A DNA stretch of 64,000 nt from Solanum dulcamara (GCF_947179165.1 NC_077248.1:10227256-10291255); one strand, 5' to 3'. Shown: positions 10,300 to 22,590, counted from the stretch's first letter. Numbers and translations: made by a program. The notes: generated by a model from the letters alone, not told the origin.

Positions 10300-11435
10300 A
10301 TATCTATGGCCAAACAAGTACTTAAAGTTGTGCAAATATTCCCTTTGTCAATTTATACTTGTCCAATATACTAAATATAAATGTCTAATTTTAAAATTTT
10401 AATAGATAATTTATCATTATTATTAACTATAGTTATTTTCTAATACATTTATCAAAGCATTAAATTAATTATATTTGAAGGGTTATTAGTACAATTATCG
10501 TTCTATTTATTATTAATTAAAAGATGTGCTATAGAAAGTAGCAAATATTGTTCAACCCAACCCACAGTGCAGTTTATGGGTCGGGTAGAATTCAATAGTT
10601 TTGTAACTATAAAATAAGAGAATGAAAATGGAAGGTAGAATTAAATAGCTTTAGAATTTCTTTAAAATATCAAAGTCGATGAATTAGGCATATACAAAAT
10701 AGTTCTTCAATTTGTCATAGAAAAGAGTATAAAATGACTAAGGGGTGATATCATTTTCTCTTCTAAACTAGCTTAATATTCACTAGTGTTATTCCATAAA
10801 ATAATTTAAATTTCAAATTATTCACTTGCTTTAACTACTAAGTATGGGTGCCGCGTAGGATCATCAACTCCATTCTAGTGGGCTTTTGAGGAACAGGCGA
10901 GTCTCGGGAGCTAGGATGCATCTCAGTTTTATACAACCGGGTAGAGTGGGAAAGATCTGCCTCTTCTTATGTATATATATTTGATTCATTCACACAACAT
11001 TTGTAAAATAAAGATTAACGAGTGATAGACCCAAAGTTAGCAATCGACATTTACCTATAAAGAAGTCAAAATTAAATAATCAATTCCACATGGTATAAAG
11101 CAATATTTACATCCAGAAAAAGTACGAGCAGAAATAAGAAAACAAGGAGGAAAAAATGGAACAAGAACTGTATCAAAAAAACGACTACAAAGTAAAAATT
11201 CCAGGAAGATCCAAGGTTTTTCATTTTTGTTTTCAAATTGTATAAAAATCTTACTCTCAGCCAACAAACAGCATCACTGTAGTTTTTATTTTTTTGTTGA
11301 AATAAGAAACAACATCACTGTTTACGCCGCAGAATTATGAACTAGCATCCAGTATCGGATGCAACTATGAAAAAAAGAAAAGAAAAAACAGTTCATAAGT
11401 TTTTTCGGCTTAAAACACCTAAAAATGTTCTCTTG
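10300..11435. other. Intergenic stretch and 3' flank of the ataxin-3 gene
   Basis: AT-rich sequence without a supported gene. A short block near 10545-10590 (CAACCCAACCC...GGGTCGGGT) has the look of a decayed hAT-like MITE end. 10850-10960 is a GC-richer unclassified patch. The right part, from about 11040, is expected to include the 3' UTR of the minus-strand ataxin-3 gene; no clear poly(A) signal was chosen. Confidence 0.4.
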
Positions 11436-14400
11436 TCATGCATTAGCTGCACTATTGTCCTTATTTTCATTTTCCAAGGTGTCAGGTTTGCTGCTGACCG
11501 CGGGGGAAGCATCAATCAAGCTGGCAGCAATTGCAGCTTTCAGATCCTCATCTTCTTCATCTAAAAGCATACCTTGTTCCTCATACTGGTGGTAGGGAAC
11601 AGAAGGCCACTGACTTTGACCACTTCTGCTACCTGTTCTCTGTGCAGCATTGCAGGACTTGGTAATCCTATCCGCATCTTCTGGTAACAGCCACTGTCCA
11701 TATCCACTAGAAGCTTCAGAAGAAGAGATTGGACATTCCTTGGGAAATTTTCCCCTCACCAGGAAAATGCTCCACCCAAAGCTTTTCAACGAGTCCAAAT
11801 ATGCTGAAAGGTAAAATTTGGAAAGGTGCTCAGGAGCGGCCTTGAGACTGTCAAAGTTGTACCACTCCCCATTTACTTTCCTGATACAGAACCAATGGTT
11901 CTGCAAGTGACAGATAAACGCATTTTCCAGTTCTGGGTCAATCTGAGCTGGTTCAGCAACTGGGCTATCCAGTGGAATGATTTGAAGATCCCACACCTCC
12001 AATGCCTTTTGCAAAACCTGTAACCAAATTTCAAGTCAAAATTTAGCTCCTAGAGCGCCAAAGCAGAAAGGTGATTTAAAGAAAATCATTGGAAAAATAG
12101 CATCATAGTCACAGGATTATGCAAGTCATATGGTCACATGTTATTTGTCTCTCAAACTCAAAACACATTAAACAAAATTTTGTGCTATATAAATAAGCAT
12201 AAACTCAGGCTAAAGCTAGCTACTAAAGGACAAACTAGAGTTCTGCATCTCCACAATTCCACCATAATGTTGTTGTCTGGTATTTCAACTTTTCTCTCGG
12301 ATTCACTAGCTAGTAAATTTAATGTTTGACCTCAAATCATTACTACCAGCATATCCATTGAAAAGGCAATCATTCACCAGAAAGGATGAACAACATGAGA
12401 ACAAGCAAGAATGCACATGGCATCGAAGAAAGGAGAATTACAAAAAGGATAAACAGAACAAAAAATTTGAAACAGCATACAGACATACAATTTGGAACAT
12501 TACAAGTTAATTGGTGGTTCTCAAGAGTGAAGACACAAGGCTAAGTGACAATAACGAGAATCACCCCACCTCTAAACACTTTCCGTGGTAATTACGTTCT
12601 TTATATGCTTTCCCCACATAAGACATGCTCTTCTTACACTAAAATAAACCACAAGGGATGTTGATAATTATTATCATTTCTTCTATATCTGTTGATAAAA
12701 TAGGCTTGCTGGGCACTACCATTATCACAAAAAGGGGGCGCTTGCTATGCTTAAGTTTTTGATTGATTGAATTAATGAATTTGAATTCTACCAAATATTT
12801 AAAATATTTGACACGGGTTTATATAGCATGCACCTTCATTCACATGATTGCTCTCTATTATTAAGAGGAAAGGATGTGATATTCAATAATAAGACTAATA
12901 TCAGACACCACTTAGTCACTTACTGTAGTCACTAAGCTATTTTCAATCTTTCCTATTTTATACTTTTATTACAGTGGTGCCTAGGCCAGTTTGTGTGCAT
13001 CGCAAGTAACCTATTCCACCAGATAAAAGCTAGCTCTTACGAGCAAAAGCATCAAGCTACTTCTAATCAAAACTCTTCCACAACTTATCAAACTCCTCAA
13101 TCAATATCAACAAGATGTGAAAGAAAATCATAACTAAAGAAGAAACCAGAGTCATTTGCAAAACAACATTTCCAGAACAACAGGAACCAGAGAAAAAGTT
13201 CACCAAAAGTACACCTCTTCGACCACTAAGCAACATCCCAGGGCTTCCCTTCTTTTTTTTCTGATTAAGGTAAAGTTCATTCCAGGGCCTTTTCTTCACT
13301 TCCTTATTTTTTTTATAAAAAGTTCTTTTTTGGGTCACATTTAGTGTGTGCCATATTTTTGTGTATGGTGGTGATTAATCACCCGATTAAAAGAACGAAT
13401 ACAAGACCAGTTCATATTTAAAAGTTGCTCCCACATCCCATCAGCACTCAAATTAAATTATGCTAGTATATCTACTTATAAACTTGAATCCATGTCAAGA
13501 ATGAAACCAATTTACTTCTTCGATGTTACGTTCAGGAGAATTTCATTATACTGGCATTAATTGCTGTTAATAATTTAAGTATGATTTTACAACAACATAC
13601 CTAGTGTAATGCCACAAGTGGGGTCTAGGAGAGTAGTGTGCACGCAAACCTTACCCCTACCTTAATCTAGTATGATTCCAACACGCTAAAATTGAAGACC
13701 TCATCTTAAATTAACAATCGTAGAATTCATTATGCTTGGAAGAAAACAGAAAAGCCACAAGAAAATTGGACCTTGTTACCCGAAGAGTATAAAACCACGA
13801 CAAATCTTGCAAGCATAACAGGTCTTACAGCCTTGAAACTTAAGCTCGGACAAGAGTGTATGGAACCTTCTCCTCTTTATAAAGACTCAATTCCTATCCC
13901 ACTAAATGTTATAGAAATAGTTAACATGATAATTTCATGTTTCTCTATTATGCCGGAATTTTGATATACATTTCATTCACAGATACGAAGTCATCATATT
14001 AAACTTGGATTCTGCGTTCTTTATAGACAAGATTTCGTTGCAATAGAAGGTTGGGTTCTGTGTTCCTTCATACTCCCCTGTCCCAATTTATGTGGCACAG
14101 TTCAAATTTCGAGAATCAAACAGTTCAAGTATGACCGTGAATTTGGACATTAAATCTTCAAGTTTTTTGAAATAAAATTTATATATTTGAAAACTATGTA
14201 AAAAGTATTATAAGTCACAATAATTAACAATTAAAAATGTTTAAAAGATACACGGAAAAATGACATCAAAGATAGACTTGTTTGAATCTCGAAATCCGAA
14301 AGGTGCTACATAAATTGAGACGGAGGGAAAAATAAATATTCATATAACCTACAAAAACTGACAAGATATTTCCTAACTTTATCTACAGTCTACACATTAT

Positions 14401-17400
14401 GTCAAATACAATTTCTACATTTATAGAAGTTCAGTTATGGTTAAGCCAAGTGTTTAGATATTATTAATTATAAAACACATAATAAATTCATCTTGCAAAC
14501 TTCACCCAGAAACACAAAGCAAATTTAGACCACCACCACATAAAGGTCCATTAATGTTCATGTAATACAACCAGGTAATCGTGCTACAGAAATGGGTTTT
14601 CGACATTCCTATTACGTACTGTAGCCTGTAGGTGATCATGATAATTCTTTATGTAGGAAAGAGATGACTTCTGATTAGGAGACTAACATCACACCACATT
14701 TGCCAGAGACTAACATCACACAGCATTTACTGCAATCATATCAAAGGTATTTTAATCAAAATTCTTTCACAACTAAAATACCTTAACTTAGAGTTTCCAA
14801 ATTAACTTCCAAGGTGAGGATTGAAGGGGAAAATTAACCAAAGTAGAAACCAGAGTAATCTGCAAAAAGAAAAGGATCAGAGGAAAGGACCCATCAAGGG
14901 ATTTGTTAACAGAATGAGTAACTTATACATAGTGATCATCATCTAAGTTATGTTCACCTCTTTCTTTTTCTTCTCCTTCCTTTTTCAGCTAATCTCCTTT
15001 TTTTTCATTCGGAGTTGGGGGTGGTTATACTTGGATCATGTCATATATATCACATAATATGGTGATTATTTGCTAGATATAAGAACAAGAATAGCTCCTA
15101 TTTAAAAGTTGAACCTATCAGTGCACAAATTCAGATTTAAACAATGCTTCTCCTTTATTACTGGAATAATCACACTAAATCAGCTACTTCCAAATGTTGA
15201 GTCATGTAGTTCTACCAATGAAGAATTTGATTAACTTGCAAGATATTACAGCTAACAACCTAGTACGAATCTTGGTCTCCTGATTAGAGACCCCATCTTT
15301 AGTTTTCCTTATATAGAATTATCATGTATGCCTAACCACATAACAGAAATCCTGCATAAGACAACCTAGTACGAATCTGGTCTCCTGATTAGAGACCCCA
15401 TCTTTAGTTTTCCTTATATAGAATTATCATGTATGCCTAACCACATAACAGAAATCTTGCATAAGACATTTACTTTGTTAACTGAAGACAACATAAAACC
15501 AAAGGACGACTTGCACGCCTAAGATGTCTAACAGGTAATTTGGATCTAGAACCCAGCACATACCATGGTGACAGATGGAGTCTTCTCTCCAGTAGAAGAT
15601 CCGTTTCAATCCCCCATGAAATAAATTGTTGGCTCTATACTTACGGAAGTTTCCTCATTGTGCTAGTGTTGTGATATCCATTTCATTTTTAAACAAGATA
15701 GTGCATTAATGTTGGATGCTTTCCTTCATTATCAGTATATACGACATATTTAAAATTGATAAGGTATTTGTTTTACGAGACAAAAATTGTTGAGGGACAG
15801 GGCTAGCGTTTTTTTTAAATATCGAGGATCACTTTTTAAACATCCACAAATTTCGAACCAAAAGGAGACGACAATCAATAAGTTCGGAGATTACTCATGG
15901 GGGGGGGGGGACCAATTTGGAATCTCAATTTTTAGAAGGAACTTCCAACTCTCGGAGATAACGGAATTTCAAAATATTCAAATTCTCTATAAACAAACCT
16001 CACTGGTAGAGGATTAGGATTCTTGGAAATGGGAGTTGGGGAGCAGTGTGTAGTCACAGTAAAGAGGTACTATTGTAAGTTGCTAGCTAGAGAGAGAGAT
16101 AGGTTTCCTCATCCATCTTCGGACCCCTAGAGATAGGTTTCCTCATCCATCTTCCGAACCCTAGGATCTAGGGAACCAGAGAGGTGTTTTTTGGCTTGGT
16201 TTGTTATTAGGGGTGTGACTCTGACGGCTGAAAACTTGAGGAAGATGAAGATCACAAATGTTAATTGGTGTTTCATGTGCAAACACTCAGGAGAAGACAT
16301 GGATCATATCTTACTGTGTTGCCAAGTAGAATCACATCAGGGTGGGAGCTTTTAATACGATTCAGGGATACAGTGGACCATGCCAGGTATTGTGAATGAT
16401 GCACTATTTAGTTAGATATTGAGAGTATAAGCTGGTCGCGGGATGTCGCTCTATTAGCACTTATAAGGGTAGTATGGAGGGAAAGAAATAGGAAACTTTT
16501 GAGGGAAGGAGCTTGATTTTGTGTATACGAGGAAAAATCACCTTTTTGGTGTATCCATGAGGTTATTATTCATAAAAATATACTTTGCTTGACAAAAAAG
16601 GGAGAAAAAGATAATTAAAAAAAAGGAAAAACGGTCTAATGGATCCCTGTACTTGTACGAGTTTATATCATGGACCCTTCTACTTAACCATTTATCAACT
16701 GAACTCTTACACTCAATCAAAACAAGATTTTTAAACTCCTCTGACCATTGACCAAGCTTATGTGGCATAAAGATGGCTGAGTTGGCGAAAGTGTGTGACT
16801 ACACACATGTTAAGGCGAGTGAATATCATTTTTAAGTTAAAAAAATATTTAAATTATAAAAGAATAAAGCAATTAAAAAAAAACCCTTCTTCTCCACCCA
16901 CTCCACTTCCTTTTGCAGCCATCCCCATCCCTGCCCAACCCCTTTTTCTTTCTTCTCCCACACTATTGTCATCTTCTTCAGCAGATCTTGGCATTGACAT
17001 CTCCTTGAGTCCACTAATTCGCGGGCGGAGGGAGAGAGCGGTGCTCGTGGAGACCACTGATTCGCAATGGAGTGAAAGAGAGAGGTGGCATTGGTCAGTA
17101 TAGAGGAGAACGAGGCGAGTGAAGGTGCGAGGTTCTGGTAACGCCGCGAAGAGTTTTTTTGGTCAGATCTAGTGGTGTGGCGGCTTAGGTTACTGGTTTT
17201 GTGGAGGTTGTAGAAGGAGGAAAGGAGAATGATGAGGGTGTGCGGCGGAGATGAAGCCGGTGAGGGAGAGAATATAGGTGGTCTCGCCGTCAAGAGTGGC
17301 GGTGGCAGCGGCTTTCAGCGGTAGATTTTGGTTGTTCCACATGGGAATGGCGAGAGGATATATGCAGTTTCAAATTTTATTTTAAAGAATAAATTAAAAA

Positions 17401-19506
17401 ATTATTATTTTACCTTTTATAAAATAATTTTGGTTAATAATTTTAGAAAATAGTTAATGAATTATGACATGTTATTAATTTATGTGACATGAATTTGACA
17501 TGTCATCTATTTAAGAGAGAGTGAACTACGCACATGATAGGAGGGGTTTAAAAATCTTCTTTTGATTGAGTGTACTGGTTTAGTTGATAAATGGTTAAGT
17601 AGAAGGGTCCATAATACAAACTCGTACAAGTACAAGAGTCCATTAAATCATTTCTAATGGAAAAAAGTGCATGGGATTTAGTTCCATTTGGTCCTTAATG
17701 TATAAGCACAATGAAAATGATCCTTAATATATTTCAAAGAGTGATCAATTTGGCCCTAAGTCATACAAGTAAAGAGAATCACTTCTTTAGATAACAACAA
17801 CATACCCAGTGTAGTCCCACATAGTGGGGTCTGGGGAGAGTAGAGTGTACTCAGACCATACCTCTACCTCAACGATGAGGTAGAGAGGTTGCTCCCGATA
17901 GACCATGGGCTCAAGACAATAACACTCTAGAAAATACATAGTGGAAGTACAAGACAAAATAGCTAATAACAAAAACAAATAGTAATAGAACAGTACTACA
18001 ACAAAATAATACTACAAACAAACTACACAAAATAATGATAGTAACAAAAATCGAAGAACAAGAAAGTACAAGAGTGGTCCTACGACTACTAGGAAGGGTA
18101 ACAAGACAAAGGACTCCTACCTACTATATGGACACACTCCGACTTACTAACCTTCTACCCTAATTTGTGTCCACACCTTGGCAATTCTACCTACTATATG
18201 GAGCCAGGCAGCCAGCTGGAACACCTCGTCTATTTCAAGGGGTATTGCTACATTTCACGAGCACAGGTACCAATTAGATGGGGAAAATCACTTAAGTTTT
18301 GTCTTTGTTGGAATTTGAACCTGAGATCTCACACCGTCAAACCTCTCTATAAGACCACTAGGCCAAAAAAAGTAATAATTCTTATTCTACAAATCTAATA
18401 CAGTAAAGCCTCTCTATAAGAGTATCATTTGTTCCGATATATTTTTATTGTTATAGTGAAATGTTGTTATAGAGAACATATGATACAATTTAACATAAAA
18501 GATGGGTTCCACGGAACACATGGTTGCTATAGTGAAATATTGTTATAGAGGTCTGTTGTTATAGAAAGGTCCGGATGTACGTGGCTGTCAATCTATAATC
18601 ACACTGAAATTGATTTGGAACAGTTCAAACCCTTCGCAAAGTAGGATTATGAGTTTCAACACAGGATTTCAGAATGGTTTGAACTGTCCAAGCTACTACT
18701 TCCTCGTTAAAACTAAATATTCATGAAAAGAAAAAACCATACAATAAAAGCTTGAAACTACATAAAACCTCTTGCAATTCCCTTATAATTCTTAGTTATG
18801 ATTTTTGAATTAGCATTATTCAGAAGCTGACTAGCACTGAATCCTTGAATTGCACCATTAGTCATCCAAAGTCAAATACAACAAAACAAAACATCAAAGT
18901 AAGCAACTTACATATCAATTTTCCAAACAAAATACAACCTTTACTTCCATATGCTCAACGAAAAGGTAAAAACATTGACTACACATTAATTAAGCTTCCA
19001 CTCATAAAATTGCCCCAAAATCACAAGATTTCAATTTTCAATTAGCATAAAACGCATAAAAAAGAAAACCCCAAGTGGGCAGCCAGCAGTGTAGAGCTGA
19101 AGTAACAATCTTGGAAACCAAGGTCCGTACCACAGCAGACTACAACAATCAGTAAATTCTTCATGTCTACCTAGGGTTTGGTGGCATATTTATCGATACA
19201 TATACCAGTAGATTAGCAGAGGAGTACCCAATATTTTTTTTTTAAAAAAAGGAACTAGACAAGTGAGTGAACCTGGATGCTGAAATTGCCGTCAAGGGAA
19301 ACATTATGAGATTCTTCGGGAACAAAGTCGCCGCTGCCTTGAACCATCATCTGCCGCTCCGTACGGTCGAGATCGGAAGCGACCGCCGCCAAATCGAACT
19401 CTGAGAAGAAGGGCCCTTGTAAAACGGTGTTTACACAATGTACAGCGCAAAGCTTAGATTCTTGTACCTCATGGTACAACATCCCTCCATTGCTAACTCC
19501 TTCCAT
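11436..19506 (-). CDS. ATXN3: Ataxin-3 homolog, Josephin-domain deubiquitinase (two exons)
   Basis: Exon 1 is 19506-19273 (78 codons) and exon 2 is 12017-11436 (193 codons plus stop), giving 271 aa, close to the plant family length. The join is in phase 0, with donor CAG|GTTCAC and acceptor TTACAG|GTTTTG. Family knowledge: a cysteine protease that trims ubiquitin chains in nucleus and cytosol. Seen: Josephin domain over about residues 9-175, with oxyanion Gln15, nucleophile Cys20 in SKLCAVHC, His119 in NHWFCIRK and Asp134 in WYNFDS, where animal ataxin-3 has Asn. Near residue 230 is a single ubiquitin-interacting motif, DEDLKAAIAASL. No polyglutamine tract is present. The start is the first Met of MEGVSNGGMLYHEVQ, directly ahead of the domain. 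The gene is intact despite a 7.26 kb intron packed with repeats. A hAT transposon begins 294 bp upstream of the ATG. The only doubt is whether an extra small exon or alternative ends exist. Confidence 0.93.
13588..13665 (-). mobile_element. RTE/TS-type SINE 3' tail fragment
   Basis: The plus strand shows CAACAACATACCTAGTGTAA followed by the conserved CACAAGTGGGGTCTAGGAGAG and the CGCAAACCTTACCCCTACC end block. This is the reverse of the 3' end shared by Solanaceae RTE LINEs and the SINEs they mobilise. Only the last 80 bp are present. Confidence 0.7.
14073..14328. mobile_element. Stowaway-like MITE (about 255 bp)
   Basis: The left end CTCCCCTGTCCCAATTTATG is preceded by TA. The right end CATAAATTGAGACGGAGGG is its inverted counterpart, matching the CTCCCTCCGTCCCA consensus of Tc1/mariner-like Stowaway MITEs. 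The right TA is degraded to AA. Intronic. Confidence 0.7.
15255..15465. repeat. Tandem duplication, two units of 106 and 105 bp
   Basis: The units 15255-15360 and 15361-15465 both start ACAACCTAGTACGAATCT and end GCATAAG. They differ by a 1 bp deletion and a single C/T change, so the duplication is recent. It lies inside the ataxin-3 intron. Confidence 0.92.
16095..16162. repeat. 34 bp direct repeat, two copies
   Basis: AGAGATAGGTTTCCTCATCC... occurs at 16095-16128 and again at 16129-16162 with few mismatches. Intronic. Confidence 0.8.
16190..16520 (+). mobile_element. L1-type LINE fragment (zinc-binding reverse-transcriptase C-terminal domain)
   Basis: The plus-strand translation contains LTAENLRKMKITNVNWCFMC, with the Cys pair of the zf-RVT domain, and then GEDMDHILLCC with the His/Cys pair. 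This is the domain downstream of reverse transcriptase in plant L1-like LINEs. Stops and a frame change follow toward 16500. It is a decayed fragment in antisense orientation to the host ataxin-3 gene. Confidence 0.7.
16633..17649. mobile_element. Mutator-like non-autonomous element with about 115 bp inverted repeats
   Basis: The left 115 bp (TAATGGATCCCTGTACTTGT...) recur inverted at the right end (...ACAAGTACAAGAGTCCATTA) with roughly 85% identity, including AAGTAGAAGGGTCCAT and ACTCAATCAAAA. Long terminal inverted repeats of this kind are typical of MULEs. I could not find a 9-11 bp target duplication. The GC-rich interior (16900-17330) gives ORFs on both strands with biased composition; I do not consider them genes. 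Confidence 0.65.
17793..18180 (-). mobile_element. RTE-type LINE 3' end
   Basis: CAACAACATACCCAGTGTAGTCCC, the conserved GTGGGGTCTGGGGAGAG block and the GAGGTAGAGAGGTTGCTCC block (plus orientation) are the reverse of the RTE 3' end. The end of its ORF lies near 18145-18180, where the minus strand reads ...AATTAGGGTAGAAGGTTAG. Intronic in ataxin-3 and in the same orientation as that gene. Confidence 0.7.
18187..18368 (-). mobile_element. tRNA-derived SINE
   Basis: On the minus strand the 5' end reads GGCCTAGTGGTC (box A-like) and, about 35 nt on, GGTTCAAATTCC (a good Pol III box B). The body AAGTGATTTTCCCCATCTAA...GGTACCTGTGC follows, ending TAGACGAGGTGTTCCAGCTGG. This is the layout of a widespread Solanaceae tRNA-derived SINE. 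The 3' boundary is approximate. Confidence 0.65.
18402..18577. mobile_element. Small MITE with TACAGTAAAGCCTCTCTATAA-type ends
   Basis: The left end TACAGTAAAGCCTCTCTATAA and the right end TTATAGAAAGGTCCGGATGTA are imperfect inverted repeats. The interior repeats GTTATAGTGAAAT/GTTATAGAG motifs. The target duplication is unclear. Intronic. Confidence 0.5.
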
Positions 19507-19547
19507 TCTTCCTCCCCAAGATTCTTTGCTTTATCACGAAGCCAAAG

Positions 19548-19566
19548 AAACCCTAGGTTAGGGTTT
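19548..19566 (-). promoter_or_regulatory. Palindromic telo-box upstream of ataxin-3
   Basis: AAACCCTAGGTTAGGGTTT combines a telo-box with its near-inverse 42 bp upstream of the start codon, within the presumed 5' UTR or core promoter. Telo-boxes mark promoters of housekeeping genes active in dividing cells. Confidence 0.6.
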
Positions 19567-20040
19567 CAATCAGCAGACTGACTTTTCTTTTAAAAAATTT
19601 AGAAATGTGGGAATGAATTTATGAAAATGGGAATGTGAAGTTCAGTTTATTTGTAAGGTAGAACTGGGGACACATGAAAGTACAAAAGCAGATTTGGTGA
19701 CACCCCTTTTTTAATTGACACGTCTCCTGATATTCTCGGTCACAGCTTCAACGAACGATAACATAATCAATATAGTTTTTTCACAAGTATGTGATTGAGA
19801 CACTGTTTTGAGAAGCGAGAAGCGGAAAAAAAGCATGGAGGCTCACTTCACAAAAGCGTGAAGTGAAGCGCATGCTTTTTTCAGAAAAAGCGTTATTTAG
19901 TATAAAAATATAAAATATGCATAGATAAACAATCAAGAAGTCAAAAGACTTAGATTAAAAAGTAACTAGATAGTCAATAATCCTCATAAGTAACAACATA
20001 TAAAGCAAATGCATAACCAAATCACAAAGAGAGCAAAATC

Positions 20041-22590
20041 CTATTCTTCAACAAGATCCTCAAACTCTTGAAGTGCCATCAACAAGGGTTCTACTTCTAC
20101 TTGGTCCTCGTCTTCTTCCTCATCGGAGGACTCATCAACAAGAGTTCTACTTCTATTTGAACATGAACTTGAACCTGTAGCTAATCTTTTTTCCTTGCCC
20201 CTTAAAATACTCCCCCTAAAACCATAAATATTCCCCTCCACACCACTAGCCATAGCAACATCACCATAAGTGAGACCTTCTCCTTCATATACTTCTTCAT
20301 CTTCATGATTTTGGGGTGCTCCAGTTAACCATTCATTTGCATCATCAATATTATCCAATAAAATTGGATCAATGGTATTGCGAGCATTGTAGCGACGCAC
20401 CAATGTTCTATTATATTTGATGAACACTAGATCATTCAGGCGTTTTAACTCAAGCCTATTTCTCTTTTTAGTATGAATCTGCATAGAATTCGTAGAAAGT
20501 AATTAATGGGAGGACTTTGGACAATTAAGATATCATTTAATTTAGTAATAACGTAATATAGGTTCTCGCATGTTCATACACGCTCCAATTTCTCTCGCAA
20601 CCGGATGAGCTACAAGTTAAACTTTGCACTCTAATAGCAAATTGTTGCAAGTTTGGGACATTATGACCATATTGCATCCACCATTCAACTATAGAAGAAT
20701 TATTTTAAAAGTTAATATGTAATAACTTAAAAGTTAAAGATCAAACAGTTAAATGTTGAAATGGTCACCTGGTGTCCTTAAGGTTCTAGCTCTAATGGCC
20801 GACTCAATTCCAAGTAGCCCATCAGCTTTCATGTACACACCAAGCTCATCCCCTATTTTGTCTTGTAAAATTTTATCTAGGATCATCCTCTCAACACATG
20901 CATGATATCCCAACCACACTTCTTCAGTTAAAGTCTTCATCTCATTATTTTTATAATAGAGCCCCGGGTTCAAAATATGTCCTGCTGCATGTAAAGGTTG
21001 ATGAAGTTGATCCGTCCACCTTGCATCAATGATTTTGAAAACATTCATATATTTACTTTCATCATAATTGAATGCCTTTTCAATACTTTCTTTTGCCCTA
21101 TCCATGGCTTCATAAATGTAGCCCATTGGTGGTTTTTTCTCTCCATCCACCATACGAAGTACATTAACTAAAGGACCACCAACTTTAAGTGCTTGAACAG
21201 TGTCATTCCAAAAAAAAATGGACTAATGACGTGTCTCGCAACTTCTTTCCCAAGAGTTTCCTTTGCATAGACACTTTCATTCCATTCAATGGACATAAAC
21301 AAGGTTCTCAGATATTTCTTTTGCATATAAAAACTATGCAATGTCAAAAAAGCTGTTGTGAATCTTGTCTTAGCAGGTTTTACCAAGTTTCTTTGCTTTG
21401 TGTATCTCTTCATCATATTCAACAACAGTGCCCCTTTGACTGATATAAGAATGTATCTTAACAGCCTTACCAAAAACTATTCAAAAAAATTTAATAGTTA
21501 ATAAGTAAGAAAACTAACATGAAGATTAAAAAAGAATACTAAATATCAAGACTCAAGTTCACCTGTAGAATACGGGGCCTCTTTGAAAATGTCACCAAAC
21601 ATCAAGTTGGTACAGTGAGTAGCACAAGGAGTCCAGAAAATATGCGGGAATACTCCCTTCAACATGTCACCCGCTTTTTTGTTCTCACTTGCATTATCAG
21701 TCACAACTTGTACCACATTTTCCTTGCCTATTTTCAAGATAGTCTTCTCAAACAAGTTAAACATCTTATTAGAGTCAGTAGAAGAATCACTAGCATCATG
21801 AGATTCAAGGAACACACTCCCTTTTTGGAGAATTCACCAAAACATTATGATCATTTTCCCATTCTTTGCTGTCAATTTATCCATCATAATGGAACAACCA
21901 TACGTATTCTATTGAACCTTGTGATCTTCTACAATTTTGTTTGTCTTTTCCACCTCTTTTTTTAAACAAGGAACTCTTACCTCATGATAGGTGGGGGGGC
22001 TTCATTCCAGGGCCATATTGACCTACTGCCTCAATGAATTCACCAAAATTTTCGGTGTAGTTAACACAATTGAAAGGCAATCCTGCATCATACATCCACC
22101 TAGCAAAAGCAGATACAGCACAATCCCATAAAATCTTGCTAGAAGCCTCTAGATCAATAGGTCCACCTTTTCTCTTTTCATTTGGTTTTTGCGAGAAATA
22201 GAGATTAAGAGGACTTTTGACATTGCTAGCGGTGGATGACCCACTTTCACTAGTTGAAGGTTTCTTTTTTGTTTTTGAGGGAGGCCTAATTGGCATATTC
22301 ACTTCAACTTCATCATCCGTTTCATCATCATCAACAAGATTCACCATGGATGCTTCAGGATTCATTTAAGTTTTAAATTCATTTTTTTTCGTAAAATACT
22401 CTTTTATTTCTCCCTTCACACTATTCGGGACCTTTGGACACACTTTAACATCTTTATAGCCACCAATAAGATGCTTCTTGTGATGAAATATTTCGCCATT
22501 ATATGTCATATCACAAAAAATACATTTGATTTTTGTGTTACTTCCCATGACAATTCCAAATGCCCAAGCTGGATCCCTTTTTTGTGCCAT
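20041..22590 (-). pseudogene. hAT transposase (BED finger, DUF659, hAT dimerisation), disrupted
   Basis: It starts at ATG 22590 (MAQKRDPAWAFG) with a BED zinc finger (CIFC...HHKKHL). An acidic linker and the DUF659/RNase H-like region follow (SSKILWDCAVSAFARWMY; VVTDNASENKKAGDML; CATHCTNLM). Near 20900-20800 is the region before dimerisation (DARWTDQLHQPLHAAGHILN). Two introns are recognisable: 20768-20689, and 20581-20479, which joins CERNWS to IHTKKRNRLELKRL, the hAT dimerisation motif. The final exon is 20478-20041 with an acidic tail. Lesions: an in-frame TAA at 22368-22366, a frameshift in a C7 tract near 22003, and further stops or frame changes near 21880-21810. The 3' splice sites and C-terminus look undamaged, so inactivation seems fairly recent. 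It probably cannot make full-length transposase. Confidence 0.88.

Larger units (their letters stand above)
12018..19272 (-). other. 7.26 kb intron of the ataxin-3 gene, rich in insertions
   Basis: The canonical donor GT is at 19272-19271 and the acceptor AG at 12019-12018. Within it are RTE/SINE tails (13588, 17793), a Stowaway-like MITE (14073), a tandem duplication (15255), a short direct repeat (16095), an L1-type LINE piece (16190), a Mutator-like element (16633), a tRNA-derived SINE (18187) and a small MITE (18402). A run of 12 G occurs near 15899-15910. Segments near 13060-13450 and 14755-15150 resemble each other and may be an old direct duplication. No exon-like ORF is visible inside it. 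Confidence 0.8.

Noticed and set aside
16832..17293. 153-codon ORF on the minus strand, and overlapping plus-strand ORFs
   Set aside because: They lie inside the Mutator-like element, have strongly biased Ser/Pro/Arg composition, show no domain, and exist on both strands at once.
16633..17649. A 9-11 bp target duplication for the Mutator-like element
   Set aside because: The flanks (GGAAAAAC and ATTTCTAAT) do not match; the element is reported without a target duplication.
12014..19255. Two separate Josephin genes, one per exon
   Set aside because: Each alone lacks part of the catalytic triad. Splice sites, phase 0 and unbroken Josephin alignment across the join show one gene.
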